DNA of 64,000 nt from Amycolatopsis sp. FBCC-B4732. GTDB taxonomy: Bacteria; Actinomycetota; Actinomycetes; Mycobacteriales; Pseudonocardiaceae. The stretch is from NCBI RefSeq assembly GCF_023008405.1, contig NZ_CP095376.1, positions 6,304,501 through 6,368,500 on the forward strand, written 5' to 3'. This document shows, in pieces, positions 26,326-35,464 of the stretch. Each line of letters begins with the position of its first letter. Positions within the stretch are counted from its first letter, which is position 1. A program made the position numbers and the translations under genes. The notes under the pieces are model-generated. The model made no database searches and was not told the DNA's origin. It saw nothing but the letters and a program-made list of their open reading frames with translations.

Positions 26326-27106
26326 CGAGAAGGCGACCCACCGCGGCCAGGACGGGCTCCAGCACCTCGACCTCGCGAGGCGTGCCCACGCACTCCGTGA
26401 TCCCGGCGCCGACGATCTCGTACCCGGCCAGCGCGTCGAGCTCGGAGACCAGGCGGCCGATCGTCCAGCCGTCCGGCTCCGGGTGGTTGAGACCGGGGAA
26501 CTCCGCCGGATCGAGCACATCCAGGTCCACGTGGACGTACAGCTTCTCCACGCCCGTCAACGCCGCCACCGAAGTGACGGCGAGACCACGGGAGACCGCC
26601 GCGCGCTCCTCCGGGTCGAACACCCGCGTCCCCAGCAAAGCGACGCTGCCCGGCGCCAAAGCCGGGTCGGCCGCGAACTCGGCGTCGCCCTCACCGAACA
26701 GCGAGCGCAGCACCATTCCGTGGAACGCGCCCGACGGGGACGTCGAAGCCGTGTTCAGGTCCGGGTGGGCGTCGAACCACGCGACGCCGAGGCCCGGCCC
26801 GTGCCGGAACCGCGCGACGCCGATCGGGACCAGCTCGGCCCCGCAGTCGCCGCCGATCGTCAGCACCGGGCCGCCCGGGGCTTCCAGTGCGGCCAGCTGG
26901 GCCGCGCGGTTCGGGCCCGTCAGCTCCGCGCGGGACGCGATCCCCCGGTCCACTTCGGACACTTCACGCGTCTGCCGGACGTGGTGGACGGGCCGGCCGA
27001 GCACGTGCCCGGCCAGCTCCGCCAGTGCCAGGCAGCCGTCCGGCAGCTCCGCGGAACGCGGTCCCACCGCGCCTTGGCGCTGCGGGACCGCGTTGATCAG
27101 CGTCAT
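26315..27106 (-). CDS. Arginase/ureohydrolase-family protein with an altered metal site
   Basis: 263 residues of the arginase fold. The second and third metal motifs are intact: FDAHPDLN (residues 111-118) and HVDLDVLDP. In the first, the usual GGDH is GGDC (Cys88). In arginases and agmatinases that His is a Mn ligand, so either the metal site is changed or the enzyme belongs to a diverged subgroup. The substrate is unknown. The ATG lies in a four-base overlap with the pyruvate carboxylase stop, so both are co-transcribed. Confidence 0.8.
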   Translation of the reverse strand: MTLINAVPQRQGAVGPRSAELPDGCLALAELAGHVLGRPVHHVRQTREVSEVDRGIASRAELTGPNRAAQLAALEAPGGPVLTIGGDCGAELVPIGVARFRHGPGLGVAWFDAHPDLNTASTSPSGAFHGMVLRSLFGEGDAEFAADPALAPGSVALLGTRVFDPEERAAVSRGLAVTSVAALTGVEKLYVHVDLDVLDPAEFPGLNHPEPDGWTIGRLVSELDALAGYEIVGAGITECVGTPREVEVLEPVLAAVGRLLVSV

Positions 27107-30100
27107 TCCAGGACGAGCAGGAGATCGCCGCCCTCGACCTGCTGGACGGAGTTGATCGCCAGCCGGCCCACCTTGCCGCCCGCGGACGCGGTGATCGACG
27201 CCTCCATCTTCATGGCCTCGATCGTCGCGACCGTGGCACCGGCCTCGACCGTGTCGCCCTCGGAAACCTGCAGCGTGACCACGCCGGCGAACGGCGCCGC
27301 GACCTGCTTCGGGTTGCCCTTCTCCGCCTTCTCGGTCGCCGGGATGTCCGAGGCGATCGAGCGGTCGCGGATCTGGATCGGCCGCAGCTGGCCGTTCAGC
27401 GTCGACATCACCGTGCGGACACCGCGCTCGTCGGCCTCGCCGATCGCTTCCAGCTCGATGAGCAGCCGGACGCCCGGCTCGAGGTCGACCGGGTACTCCT
27501 CGCCCGGGCGCAGGCCGTAGAAGAAGTCCTTGCTGGGCAGCACGGACGTGTCGCCGTAGGCCTCGCGGTGCGCCTCGAACTCCTTCGTCGGGCCGGGGAA
27601 CAGCAGCCGGTTGAGCGTCCGGCGGGGCTGCTCGGCCAGCGCCGTGCGGTCCTCTTCGGACAGTTCGGCGACCGGCTTCGCCGCCGCGCGGCCTTCGAGG
27701 GCCTTGGTGCGGAACGGTTCCGGCCAGCCACCGGGCGGGTCGCCCAGCTCGCCGCGCAGGAAGCCGATCACCGAGTCGGGGATGTCGAACTTGTTCGGCT
27801 CCGCCTCGAAGTCGGCCGGCGAGACGCCCGCGCCGACCAGGTGCAGCGCGAGGTCGCCGACGACCTTGGACGACGGCGTCACCTTCACCAGGTGCCCGAG
27901 GATCTTGTCGGCGGCGGCGTACATCGCCTCGATGTCCTCGAACCGGTCGCCCAGGCCCAGCGCGATGGCCTGCGTGCGCAGGTTCGACAGCTGCCCGCCG
28001 GGGATCTCGTGGTCGTAGACGCGCCCGGTCGGCGAAGCCAGCCCGGCCTCGAACGGTGCGTAGATCTTGCGCACGCTCTCCCAGTACGGCTCCAGGTCCC
28101 CGATCGCCCGCAGGTCCAGCCCGGTGGTCCGGGCCGAGTGGTCGGTGGCCGCCACGATCGACGACAGCGACGGCTGCGACGTCGTGCCCGCCATCGACGA
28201 CACCGCGCCGTCGACGGCGTCCGCGCCCGCGTTGATCGCCGCGAGGTAGGTGGCCAGCTGGCCGCCCGCGGTGTCGTGGGTGTGGATGTGCACCGGCAGG
28301 TCGAACTCCTTGCGCAGCGCGGTGACCAGCTTGGTCGCCGCGGGCGCGCGCAGCAGCCCGGCCATGTCCTTGATCGCCAGGACGTGCGCCCCGGCGCCGA
28401 CGATCTGCTCGGCCAGCTTCAGGTAGTAGTCGAGCGTGTAGAGCTTCTCGCCCGGGTCGGACAGGTCCGAGGTGTAGCAGAGCGCCACCTCGGCGACCGC
28501 GGACCCGGTCTCGCGCACGGCTTCGATCGCCGGGCGCATCTGCTCGACGTCGTTGAGCGCGTCGAAGATCCGGAAGATGTCGATGCCGGTCTTCGTCGCT
28601 TCCCGGACGAACGCGGTGGTCACCTCGGTCGGGTACGGCGTGTACCCGACGGTGTTGCGCCCGCGCAGCAGCATCTGGAGGCAGATGTTCGGCACGGCTT
28701 CCCGCAGTGCGGCGAGGCGCTCCCACGGGTCCTCGGCGAGGAACCGCAGCGCGACGTCGTAGGTCGCGCCGCCCCAGCACTCCAGCGAAAGCAGCTCCGG
28801 CAACGTGTTCGCGACGACCGGTGCCACGGCGAGGAGGTCCTTCGACCGGACGCGGGTGGCGAGCAGCGACTGGTGCGCGTCGCGGAACGTCGTGTCGGTG
28901 ACGCCGATGTGCGGCGACTTCCGCAGCCACTCCGCGAACCCGCCCGGGCCCAGCTCGACGAGCTTCTGCTTCGACCCCGGGGCCGGCTGGGCGTCCTTCG
29001 GCAGCTTCGGCAGCTTGACCGTGGCGTCCGGCGTCTTCGGGCGCTCGCCGTGCGGCTTGTTGACCGTCTGGTCGGCCAGGTAGGTCAGCAGCCGCGTGCC
29101 GCGGTCGGCGGACTGGCGCGCGGTGAGCAGCTCCGGGCGTTCCTCGATGAACGACGTCGTGACGCGCCCGGCGCGGAAGTCGTCGTCGTCCAGGACCGCC
29201 TGCAGGAACGGGATGTTCGTGGCGACACCGCGGATCCGGAACTCGGCGACGGCGCGGCGCGCGCGCCCGACGGCGGTCTTGAAGTCGCGGCCGCGGCAGG
29301 TGAGCTTCACCAGCAGCGAGTCGAAGTGGGCGCTGATCTCGGTGCCGGAGAAGGCGGTGCCGCCGTCGAGCCGGATGCCCGAGCCGCCCGGCGAGCGGTA
29401 GGCGGAGATCATCCCGGTGTCCGGGCGGAAGCCGTTGGCCGGGTCTTCGGTGGTGATGCGGCACTGCAGGGCGGCGCCGCGCAGGTAGATCTTGTCCTGG
29501 GAGAGGCCCAGGTCGTCCAGGGTCTCGCCGGACGCGATCCGCAGCTGCGACTGCACGAGGTCGACGTCGGTGACCTCTTCGGTGACCGTGTGCTCGACCT
29601 GGATGCGCGGGTTCATCTCGATGAAGACGTGGTTGCCCTGCTTGTCGAGCAGGAACTCGACGGTGCCGGCGTTGCGGTAGCCGATCTGCTTCGCGAACTT
29701 GACGGCGTCCGCGCAGATGCGGTCACGCAGCTCCGGGTCGAGGTTCGGCGCCGGGGCCAGCTCGACCACCTTCTGGTGGCGCCGCTGCACCGAGCAGTCG
29801 CGCTCGTAGAGGTGGATGATGTTGCCCGCGCCGTCGGCAAGGATCTGCACCTCGATGTGCCGCGGCTCGACCACGGCCTTCTCCAGGAAGACGGTCGGGT
29901 CGCCGAAGGCGGACTCGGCCTCGCGCGCGGCGGCCTCGATGGACTCGCGCAGCACGGCGGGGTCCTCGACGCGGCGCATGCCGCGCCCGCCACCGCCGGC
30001 GACGGCCTTGACGAACACCGGGAAGCCCAGCTCCTCGGCCGCGGCGACCAGCGCGTCGACGTCGCTCGACGGCTCGGACGACCCGAGCACGGGCACGCCG

Positions 30101-30480
30101 GCCTCGCGCGCGGCCTTGACCGCGCGGGCCTTGTTCCCGGTCAGTTCGAGGATCTCGGCGCTCGGCCCGACGAAGGTGATGCCCGCTTCTTCGCACGCGC
30201 GCGCGAGGTCGGGGTTCTCCGAGAGGAAGCCGTAACCGGGGTAGACGGCGTCGGCGCCGGCCTTCTTGGCCGCGGCGACGATCTCGTCGACCGAGAGGTA
30301 GGCGCGCACGGGGTGCCCGGGTTCGCCGATCTCGTACGCCTCGTCGGCCTTCAGCCGGTGCAGCGAGTTGCGGTCTTCGTGCGGAAACACGGCGACCGTC
30401 CCCGCGCCCAGTTCGTAGCCGGCGCGGAACGCTCGGATCGCGATCTCCCCGCGGTTGGCCACCAGCACCTTGCGGAACAT
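27103..30480 (-). CDS. pyc: Pyruvate carboxylase
   Basis: 1125 residues, the full length of the single-chain enzyme: biotin carboxylase with ATP-grasp (starts FRKVLVANRGEIAIRAF; HIEVQILAD, EMNPRIQVEHTVTEE), the carboxyltransferase domain (DTTFRDAHQSLLATR, HIHTHDTAGG), and the biotinyl domain with EAMKM, Lys1091 carrying biotin. It makes oxaloacetate from pyruvate and bicarbonate, the main anaplerotic step. In M. tuberculosis pca lies in the same neighbourhood as recG. The 133 bases upstream to the next gene hold its promoter; no clear motif was identified. Confidence 0.97.
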   Translation of the reverse strand: MFRKVLVANRGEIAIRAFRAGYELGAGTVAVFPHEDRNSLHRLKADEAYEIGEPGHPVRAYLSVDEIVAAAKKAGADAVYPGYGFLSENPDLARACEEAGITFVGPSAEILELTGNKARAVKAAREAGVPVLGSSEPSSDVDALVAAAEELGFPVFVKAVAGGGGRGMRRVEDPAVLRESIEAAAREAESAFGDPTVFLEKAVVEPRHIEVQILADGAGNIIHLYERDCSVQRRHQKVVELAPAPNLDPELRDRICADAVKFAKQIGYRNAGTVEFLLDKQGNHVFIEMNPRIQVEHTVTEEVTDVDLVQSQLRIASGETLDDLGLSQDKIYLRGAALQCRITTEDPANGFRPDTGMISAYRSPGGSGIRLDGGTAFSGTEISAHFDSLLVKLTCRGRDFKTAVGRARRAVAEFRIRGVATNIPFLQAVLDDDDFRAGRVTTSFIEERPELLTARQSADRGTRLLTYLADQTVNKPHGERPKTPDATVKLPKLPKDAQPAPGSKQKLVELGPGGFAEWLRKSPHIGVTDTTFRDAHQSLLATRVRSKDLLAVAPVVANTLPELLSLECWGGATYDVALRFLAEDPWERLAALREAVPNICLQMLLRGRNTVGYTPYPTEVTTAFVREATKTGIDIFRIFDALNDVEQMRPAIEAVRETGSAVAEVALCYTSDLSDPGEKLYTLDYYLKLAEQIVGAGAHVLAIKDMAGLLRAPAATKLVTALRKEFDLPVHIHTHDTAGGQLATYLAAINAGADAVDGAVSSMAGTTSQPSLSSIVAATDHSARTTGLDLRAIGDLEPYWESVRKIYAPFEAGLASPTGRVYDHEIPGGQLSNLRTQAIALGLGDRFEDIEAMYAAADKILGHLVKVTPSSKVVGDLALHLVGAGVSPADFEAEPNKFDIPDSVIGFLRGELGDPPGGWPEPFRTKALEGRAAAKPVAELSEEDRTALAEQPRRTLNRLLFPGPTKEFEAHREAYGDTSVLPSKDFFYGLRPGEEYPVDLEPGVRLLIELEAIGEADERGVRTVMSTLNGQLRPIQIRDRSIASDIPATEKAEKGNPKQVAAPFAGVVTLQVSEGDTVEAGATVATIEAMKMEASITASAGGKVGRLAINSVQQVEGGDLLLVLE

Positions 30481-30613
30481 TGCCCGGTCCTTCCCGTATG
30501 GATCGGTAAGTCAACGCACGTTACCCGGTTCTTCCCGCTCTGCGGGAGTTCCATACCAGGTGATGGACATCATGCGCGTGGAAGATTCGCCGGGCCGCCG
30601 GTGGGGCAGCTTC

Positions 30614-31516
30614 TCAGGTTCCCGGCGGCGCGTAAAGGAGCCGGTTGGCGGTGCCGTCCGGGACGCCCTTGAGGACGTCCGTCGTCGCGGCCTGAACAAG
30701 CGCTTGGTCCACCTGCGCGGGGCCCGTTTCCGGGTGCTGGGCGCGGTAGAGCGCGGCCACGCCGGCGGCGAACGCGGCCGCCATCGACGTCCCCGATTCG
30801 GGTCCGGCGCCGGTGCCGCCGGCGATCGGACCGGGAATGTCGACGCCCGGGGCGTACAGGTCGACGTCCTGGCCGAAGTTGGACGCCTTGTCGGGGTGGT
30901 CCTGGGCGTCGGTCGCCCCGACGGTGAGCGCCTCGGCGACGCGGCCCGGGGAGAACCCGCTCGCGTCGGCCGTCTCGCTGCCCGCCGGGACGGCGACCGG
31001 CACGACCGCGGCGAGCCGCTTCACCGCGGCGTCGAGCTGGTCGTTCGGCACCCCGCCGATCCCGAGGACGGCGACGGCGGGCTGCTGGGCGTTCTGCGCG
31101 ACCCAGTCGAGGCCGGCGATGATGGCGTCGGTGGCGCCGCCGCCGTCCTTGTCGAGCACGCGCACGGGGACGATCTGCGCGCCCTTCGCGACGCCGTGGT
31201 CCTTGCCGGCGGCGATCCCGGCGAGACGGGTGCCGTGGCCGTTGGTGTCGGTGGTGTCGGAGCCGCCGTTGAGGAAGTCCCGCCCGGGCGCGACGCGGCC
31301 CTGGAAGTCGGGGTGGTTCGCGTCGACGCCGCTGTCGATCACGTAGATCGTGACGCCCGAGGCGTCGGTCGCGTAGTGGTAGGCGTGGTCGAGGCCGGTG
31401 CGCTGGTCGATCCGGTCCAGCCCCCAGCCGGGCGGGTCGGGCTGCACCCCACCGGCCCCACCGGCCGCGGCCGGCCCGGCGAGCACGGTGGCCACGGCCG
31501 CGAGAAGCATCTTCAT
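30614..31516 (-). CDS. Secreted subtilisin-like (S8) protein, possibly inactive
   Basis: 300 residues with a signal peptide (LLAAVATVLAGPAAA). The triad positions are present: Asp61 in VIDSGVD, His94 in NGHGT, Ser244 in SGTSMAAAF. The oxyanion-hole Asn, normally in AAGN, is Ser180 (PAGSETADA), and the usual MSLGG substrate strand reads LGIGG. No I9-type propeptide stands between signal peptide and catalytic domain. Activity is therefore doubtful. It follows the caspase-like gene by 37 bases on the same strand and is probably co-transcribed. The start at 31516 has no clear ribosome binding site. Confidence 0.8.
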   Translation of the reverse strand: MKMLLAAVATVLAGPAAAGGAGGVQPDPPGWGLDRIDQRTGLDHAYHYATDASGVTIYVIDSGVDANHPDFQGRVAPGRDFLNGGSDTTDTNGHGTRLAGIAAGKDHGVAKGAQIVPVRVLDKDGGGATDAIIAGLDWVAQNAQQPAVAVLGIGGVPNDQLDAAVKRLAAVVPVAVPAGSETADASGFSPGRVAEALTVGATDAQDHPDKASNFGQDVDLYAPGVDIPGPIAGGTGAGPESGTSMAAAFAAGVAALYRAQHPETGPAQVDQALVQAATTDVLKGVPDGTANRLLYAPPGT

Positions 31517-31553
31517 GATCGTCGTGGTACCCCGGCGGTGCGGGGGCGACAAC

Positions 31554-34238
31554 TCAGGGCTGTCCCTCGATCGGCTGATTCCGCCGGGCCAGGACCACGG
31601 TGTCGACGACGAGCAGCAGGATCGCGCTCGAGGCGATCACCTGCCCGGCGACGGTCGAGTGGCCGGCGACGGCCACGAAGGTGGGCACCAGGACACCCGC
31701 GAGCCCGGCGGTCCCGGTGGCGAGCACGGCCCACCCGCTCCGCAGGGAGATCGCGACGGCGGGGATCAGGACGGCGAGGATGGCGCCGACCAGGAAGTAG
31801 GCGGCGGCGCGCCCGGCCTCGCTGTCACTGTGCCGTGAGAGCTCCCCCAGCTGCGTGAGCCAGGCGGCGGCGAGGAGGACCCCGAGCCCGACCGCGGCCC
31901 AGTCCGGCCGGCCGCGTGCCCGTCCGGCGTCTTTCCGCAGGATCACCGCCGCGCAGACCGCGGCGATCGTCCAGGCGACGTGCGCGAGGAGCAGGAAGGT
32001 GTAGCCGGCCCCGAGTTCGGCGTCGCTGTCGGCGGTGTAGGTGATGGCGTCGCCGAGGAAGCGGAGGAGCCCGAAGAGGCCGGCGAGCCCGGTCCCGAGC
32101 AGGAGAGCGGGGCCGGTGCGGGTTCTGGTGCGCGGCGCGAGGGCCAGGATCCCGGCGAGAGTGGCGCAGGCGGCGACGATCCCGACGTAGGTCTCCATGC
32201 CGGGCCGGAAGTAGGTGAGGGGTTCGCCGTACCGGTAGTGGAGGCCGAGCCCGACGACGGCGAAGACGGCCCCGGTGATGGCGGCGATCCCGGCGAACCC
32301 CCCGACCGGATCGACGGCCCCGGCTGCGGCTGCGGCTGTCTGCCCGGGCGGGGTCGCGAGCTTCGCCGCTTCGGCTGCCGCCGCCGGCGCTGGTTCCGGA
32401 GCCTGCTTGGCCTCGACCGCTGGTTCCGGCAGGTTCGCCGCTTTCGGAGCCGGCTTCGCTGCCACAGCCGGCGCCGTTTCCGGCGAGGTGGCCGGCTTCG
32501 CCGCTTCGGCTGCTTCGGTCTCGCGTCCGGGTCCGGCGCCGACCTCCGGCGTGGCTTCCGGCTCGGGAACGCGTCCCCATGTGGCGTTGGTTGCGTCCAA
32601 CGCACCCAATGTGGCGTTCGGTGCGTCAGACGCACCGAACGCCACGTTGGGGCGCTTGGTGGCCTCCGCCGCGGCCGTGGGTACCGGCGCGGCTGGTGAT
32701 GCGGGCGGGAGTGCGGGCTCCGATGCGGCCTGCCGTGCGGCCGCGGGGCCGGGTGCGGAACCCGCTGCGGGGCCGGACGTGATGTCGGGTGCTGCGGGGC
32801 CGGGCGCGAGGTCGGGTGCCGGGCCAGGCGCGGGGTTCGGAACGGGCGTGGGTGCCGACGCAACCTGTGGCGTGGGCGCCGGTGCGGGGACGGGTTCGGA
32901 ACCCCCTGCGGTACCCGGCGCCGGGTCAGGCGCGGGGTTCGTAGCGCGCGTGGGTTCGGGAGCGGGGGTGTAAGCGGGTGCAGGCGTGGGAGCGGGGGCG
33001 GGCTCAGGGGCGGGGATCGCGTCGATCTCCACCTCCACCACCACGTCGCCGGTCGGGCCGGTCACCACCAGCTTGCCCCGGCGCGTTCCCTTCTCCCCCG
33101 CCGTCGCCATCAGGTTTGCGCCGCCGTCGACCTCCGTCACCGCTATCCACGGGTGGGACGGCTCGAAGCGCACCTCCCGCGCCACCGGTGGGCCCAACGC
33201 CCGCACGGTCGCCGTACCCGGCTCTCCCGCCGGGGCCGAAAGGTGGATCGCCGGCGAGTCCACCCGCACCGCCACGTCACCCAGCGCGTCCGAAGCCGCC
33301 GCTGCGATGTGCTCGATGTCCGTCGATGCCATCACCTTCAGCGCCTCGAACGCGCCCATCGCCACCGGCAGGTTGTCGCTCGACAGGCGGCGCCGCAACT
33401 CCGCCACCGCGCCCAGTCTGGTGAACGGGTTCTCCGCCGTGATCGCCGCCGACAGGTCCGCCGGGATCGGGGACGGCTTGATCCGGCGGCGTCTGCTCTT
33501 CGCCAGGTACAGCTCGCCCTGCATCTCGATGTCGCGGCTGGGCGTCTGCTTCGGGTTGCGCTCGCGGACGCGGTCGAACAGGTACTCGTACAGCTCGCCC
33601 AGCGCGATCCAGCCGTCCTCGTCGCGGTCGGCCTCGCCCGTGCGCAACCCCTCCACCAGCGCCGACGTGAAAACCGACGGTCGCGCGGGCTGGCCTTCCG
33701 CCAGGTGGGCGCCCTCGAAGGCGTACTCGATCGAGTTCGACGCCGTGATCACCGCCCGGCCGCGGCCGCCGCGGAAGCTGTCCAGCACGTTCGCGTCGCC
33801 CGACGAACGGACCGCCACGCCCTGGCCGAACGCGCCGCCGTAACAACAGTCCAGCAGCAGGACGATGCTGCGCGAGCGGCTCTGGCTGACGCACTGCTGG
33901 ACGAACTGCGCGGGCACCGCCGTCGAGCGCAGGCGGTCCGGGCGGGTGTTGCGGGCCGCGAAGTACAGGCCGCCCGAGTCGTCTTTCAAGCCGTGGCAGG
34001 AAAAGTGCAGCAGCAGGACGTCGTCCGGGCGGCCCTCCGCGCACAGGTCCTCGATCTCCGCCTGGACCACGTGCGCGGTTTCGTTGCGGACCACCTGGAC
34101 GTCGAAGTCGCTGATGGCCCGGTCGGCCAGCACCCCGGCGAGGGCGTCGGCGTCCGCCGCGGGTGAGCCCAGCCGCTGCAAACCCGCGTTGTCGTATTCG
34201 CCGTTCGCGACGATGAGCGCGCGCCTCCGCCCCGCCAT
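31554..34238 (-). CDS. Caspase-like (C14) protease with Pro/Ala linker and multi-pass membrane domain
   Basis: 894 residues. The N-terminal caspase fold (1-240) has His82 in HFSCHGL and Cys132 in LLLDCCYGG. A helical region and a beta domain (to about 415) follow. Next come roughly 230 residues of Pro/Ala/Glu-rich linker and a C-terminal block of seven or more transmembrane segments (from FAGIAAITGAVFAVVGLGL). Bacterial caspase homologues occur in signalling and abortive-infection systems. The layout suggests a protease tethered to the membrane by a flexible stalk. Part of the linker is encoded by an inserted palindromic repeat (32574-32652). It probably heads an operon with the S8 gene. Confidence 0.85.
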   Translation of the reverse strand: MAGRRRALIVANGEYDNAGLQRLGSPAADADALAGVLADRAISDFDVQVVRNETAHVVQAEIEDLCAEGRPDDVLLLHFSCHGLKDDSGGLYFAARNTRPDRLRSTAVPAQFVQQCVSQSRSRSIVLLLDCCYGGAFGQGVAVRSSGDANVLDSFRGGRGRAVITASNSIEYAFEGAHLAEGQPARPSVFTSALVEGLRTGEADRDEDGWIALGELYEYLFDRVRERNPKQTPSRDIEMQGELYLAKSRRRRIKPSPIPADLSAAITAENPFTRLGAVAELRRRLSSDNLPVAMGAFEALKVMASTDIEHIAAAASDALGDVAVRVDSPAIHLSAPAGEPGTATVRALGPPVAREVRFEPSHPWIAVTEVDGGANLMATAGEKGTRRGKLVVTGPTGDVVVEVEIDAIPAPEPAPAPTPAPAYTPAPEPTRATNPAPDPAPGTAGGSEPVPAPAPTPQVASAPTPVPNPAPGPAPDLAPGPAAPDITSGPAAGSAPGPAAARQAASEPALPPASPAAPVPTAAAEATKRPNVAFGASDAPNATLGALDATNATWGRVPEPEATPEVGAGPGRETEAAEAAKPATSPETAPAVAAKPAPKAANLPEPAVEAKQAPEPAPAAAAEAAKLATPPGQTAAAAAGAVDPVGGFAGIAAITGAVFAVVGLGLHYRYGEPLTYFRPGMETYVGIVAACATLAGILALAPRTRTRTGPALLLGTGLAGLFGLLRFLGDAITYTADSDAELGAGYTFLLLAHVAWTIAAVCAAVILRKDAGRARGRPDWAAVGLGVLLAAAWLTQLGELSRHSDSEAGRAAAYFLVGAILAVLIPAVAISLRSGWAVLATGTAGLAGVLVPTFVAVAGHSTVAGQVIASSAILLLVVDTVVLARRNQPIEGQP
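32574..32652. repeat. Palindromic repeat embedded in frame in the caspase linker
   Basis: The sequence carries CCCAATGTGGCGTTCGGTG (from 32605) with its near-exact complement ending at 32652 around a GTCAGAC centre, and a further half copy at 32574-32604. Arms of about 22 bases differ at one position. It encodes NVAFGASDAPNATLGALDAT, unlike the Pro/Ala sequence around it. It looks like an intergenic palindrome that became coding without breaking the frame. Confidence 0.75.
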
Positions 34239-34293
34239 ACCGAACAGGGAACGCCTGCCGCACCCGTTGCGGCAAGCAGCCGAACGGGCACAC

Positions 34294-35433
34294 CTATTCG
34301 GCGCCGGACCGGAAAATCGTTTCCTGCCCTTTCAGGCAGACGACGGCGTCGAACGCGGCCGCCACGTCGACCGGCACGGAAGCGTGCGCGTGGCGGATGC
34401 CCGAACCCGCCGGCCGCGCGACCACGCACGGCGCCCGGTCCGCCAGCACCGCTTCGACGCTGCCTTCCGCGGGCTCGCCCATTTCCTGCTCGAACATCCG
34501 GAACCCGAGCGGCGCGGTTTCCTCGGGCGCCAACCCGGTCGTCGTTCCGGAAACGGCCGTGATCGCCAGCGCGAAATAGCGGTCGCCCAGTTCCCCGGCG
34601 AGGTGGGTGCCCGCCGACGGCGCCGTCATGCCGGGCATCGGCGAGAACGGCACGCGCTGGAGGTGTCCGTTGTGGAGCATCAGGACGATCTTCTCGCCCG
34701 GGTGCAGCCGCCGCAGCAGCCGCACCGTGGCCGCCATGTAGGTGTCCCGCGACGAACTCTGCGGTTCGGGCGCCCGGCCCGCCATCAGCGCGTCCAGCTC
34801 ACGCAGGTAGAGGTCCACGCGCAACGCGCCCTCGGCGTGGTGCACGGCGACTTCGTCGTAGCCGAGCGCCACCGCGTGTCCACAAAGGACGGTAAGGGCC
34901 GCGGTCGCCGCGTCCCGGGCCTCGACGCTCATCTCCTTGTACCGCGCGGGAGCGATCGCGCTGCTGACCGACGCGTACGGTTCGCACGCCGCCAGCGCCG
35001 TGTCCACAAGGGACACGTTGGCCGGGTCCACCCGCAGGACGTGCTCGCGGAGCGCGTTCAGCGCGGGCACCGGCGACCCCGCGGAACCCGGGACGTCCAG
35101 CCCGGCGAACCGCACCCCGCGGCCGCGCAGCCAGGTCAGCATCGCGTGCACTTCCGCCGAATCACCCAGGCCGAAGGTGAAGCCCGCACGCGCGACATCG
35201 GCGACGTCGCCGGGCCCGCCCCGCAGCCACGAGTCGACCAGGTGCCCTTCCGGAAAGCCGCCCTCGAACCCGAGCACGGTGAACCCGCGCTCCTCGACGA
35301 GGTGGCGCAGCAGGCGGTCGCGCAGCGCCCCGAACTCCCGGATGTGATGGTTGTTCTCACCGATCGCGACGACCTCGGCGTCACCGATCAGGTCGGCGAC
35401 GGACGCGACGGCGACGGACTCGGTTTCTGGCAT
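34294..35433 (-). CDS. Erythromycin-esterase-like protein
   Basis: 379 residues of the EreA/succinoglycan-biosynthesis-like family. The family motifs are GENNHHIREF (about residues 24-33), LGFEGGFPEGH, FAGLDVPGS and a late MLHNGHLQ; the His/Glu residues of the first two form the esterase centre in Ere enzymes. Only some members act on macrolides, so resistance is not implied. The ATG at 35433 is 31 bases from the start of a divergent TetR-type gene, and the transcript may be nearly leaderless. Confidence 0.8.
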   Translation of the reverse strand: MPETESVAVASVADLIGDAEVVAIGENNHHIREFGALRDRLLRHLVEERGFTVLGFEGGFPEGHLVDSWLRGGPGDVADVARAGFTFGLGDSAEVHAMLTWLRGRGVRFAGLDVPGSAGSPVPALNALREHVLRVDPANVSLVDTALAACEPYASVSSAIAPARYKEMSVEARDAATAALTVLCGHAVALGYDEVAVHHAEGALRVDLYLRELDALMAGRAPEPQSSSRDTYMAATVRLLRRLHPGEKIVLMLHNGHLQRVPFSPMPGMTAPSAGTHLAGELGDRYFALAITAVSGTTTGLAPEETAPLGFRMFEQEMGEPAEGSVEAVLADRAPCVVARPAGSGIRHAHASVPVDVAAAFDAVVCLKGQETIFRSGAE

Positions 35434-35464
35434 ACTGGGCACACTAACGCAACAGGAGTAGCAG

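Noticed and set aside
27568..30672. Open frame of about 1034 codons opposite pyruvate carboxylase
   Set aside because: The opposite strand encodes a full, well-conserved pyruvate carboxylase; the antisense product has no recognisable domain.
34870..35020. Two TGTCCACA segments in the esterase-like gene as DnaA boxes
   Set aside because: Each differs from the consensus and they lie in coding sequence in unrelated contexts, so chance is sufficient.
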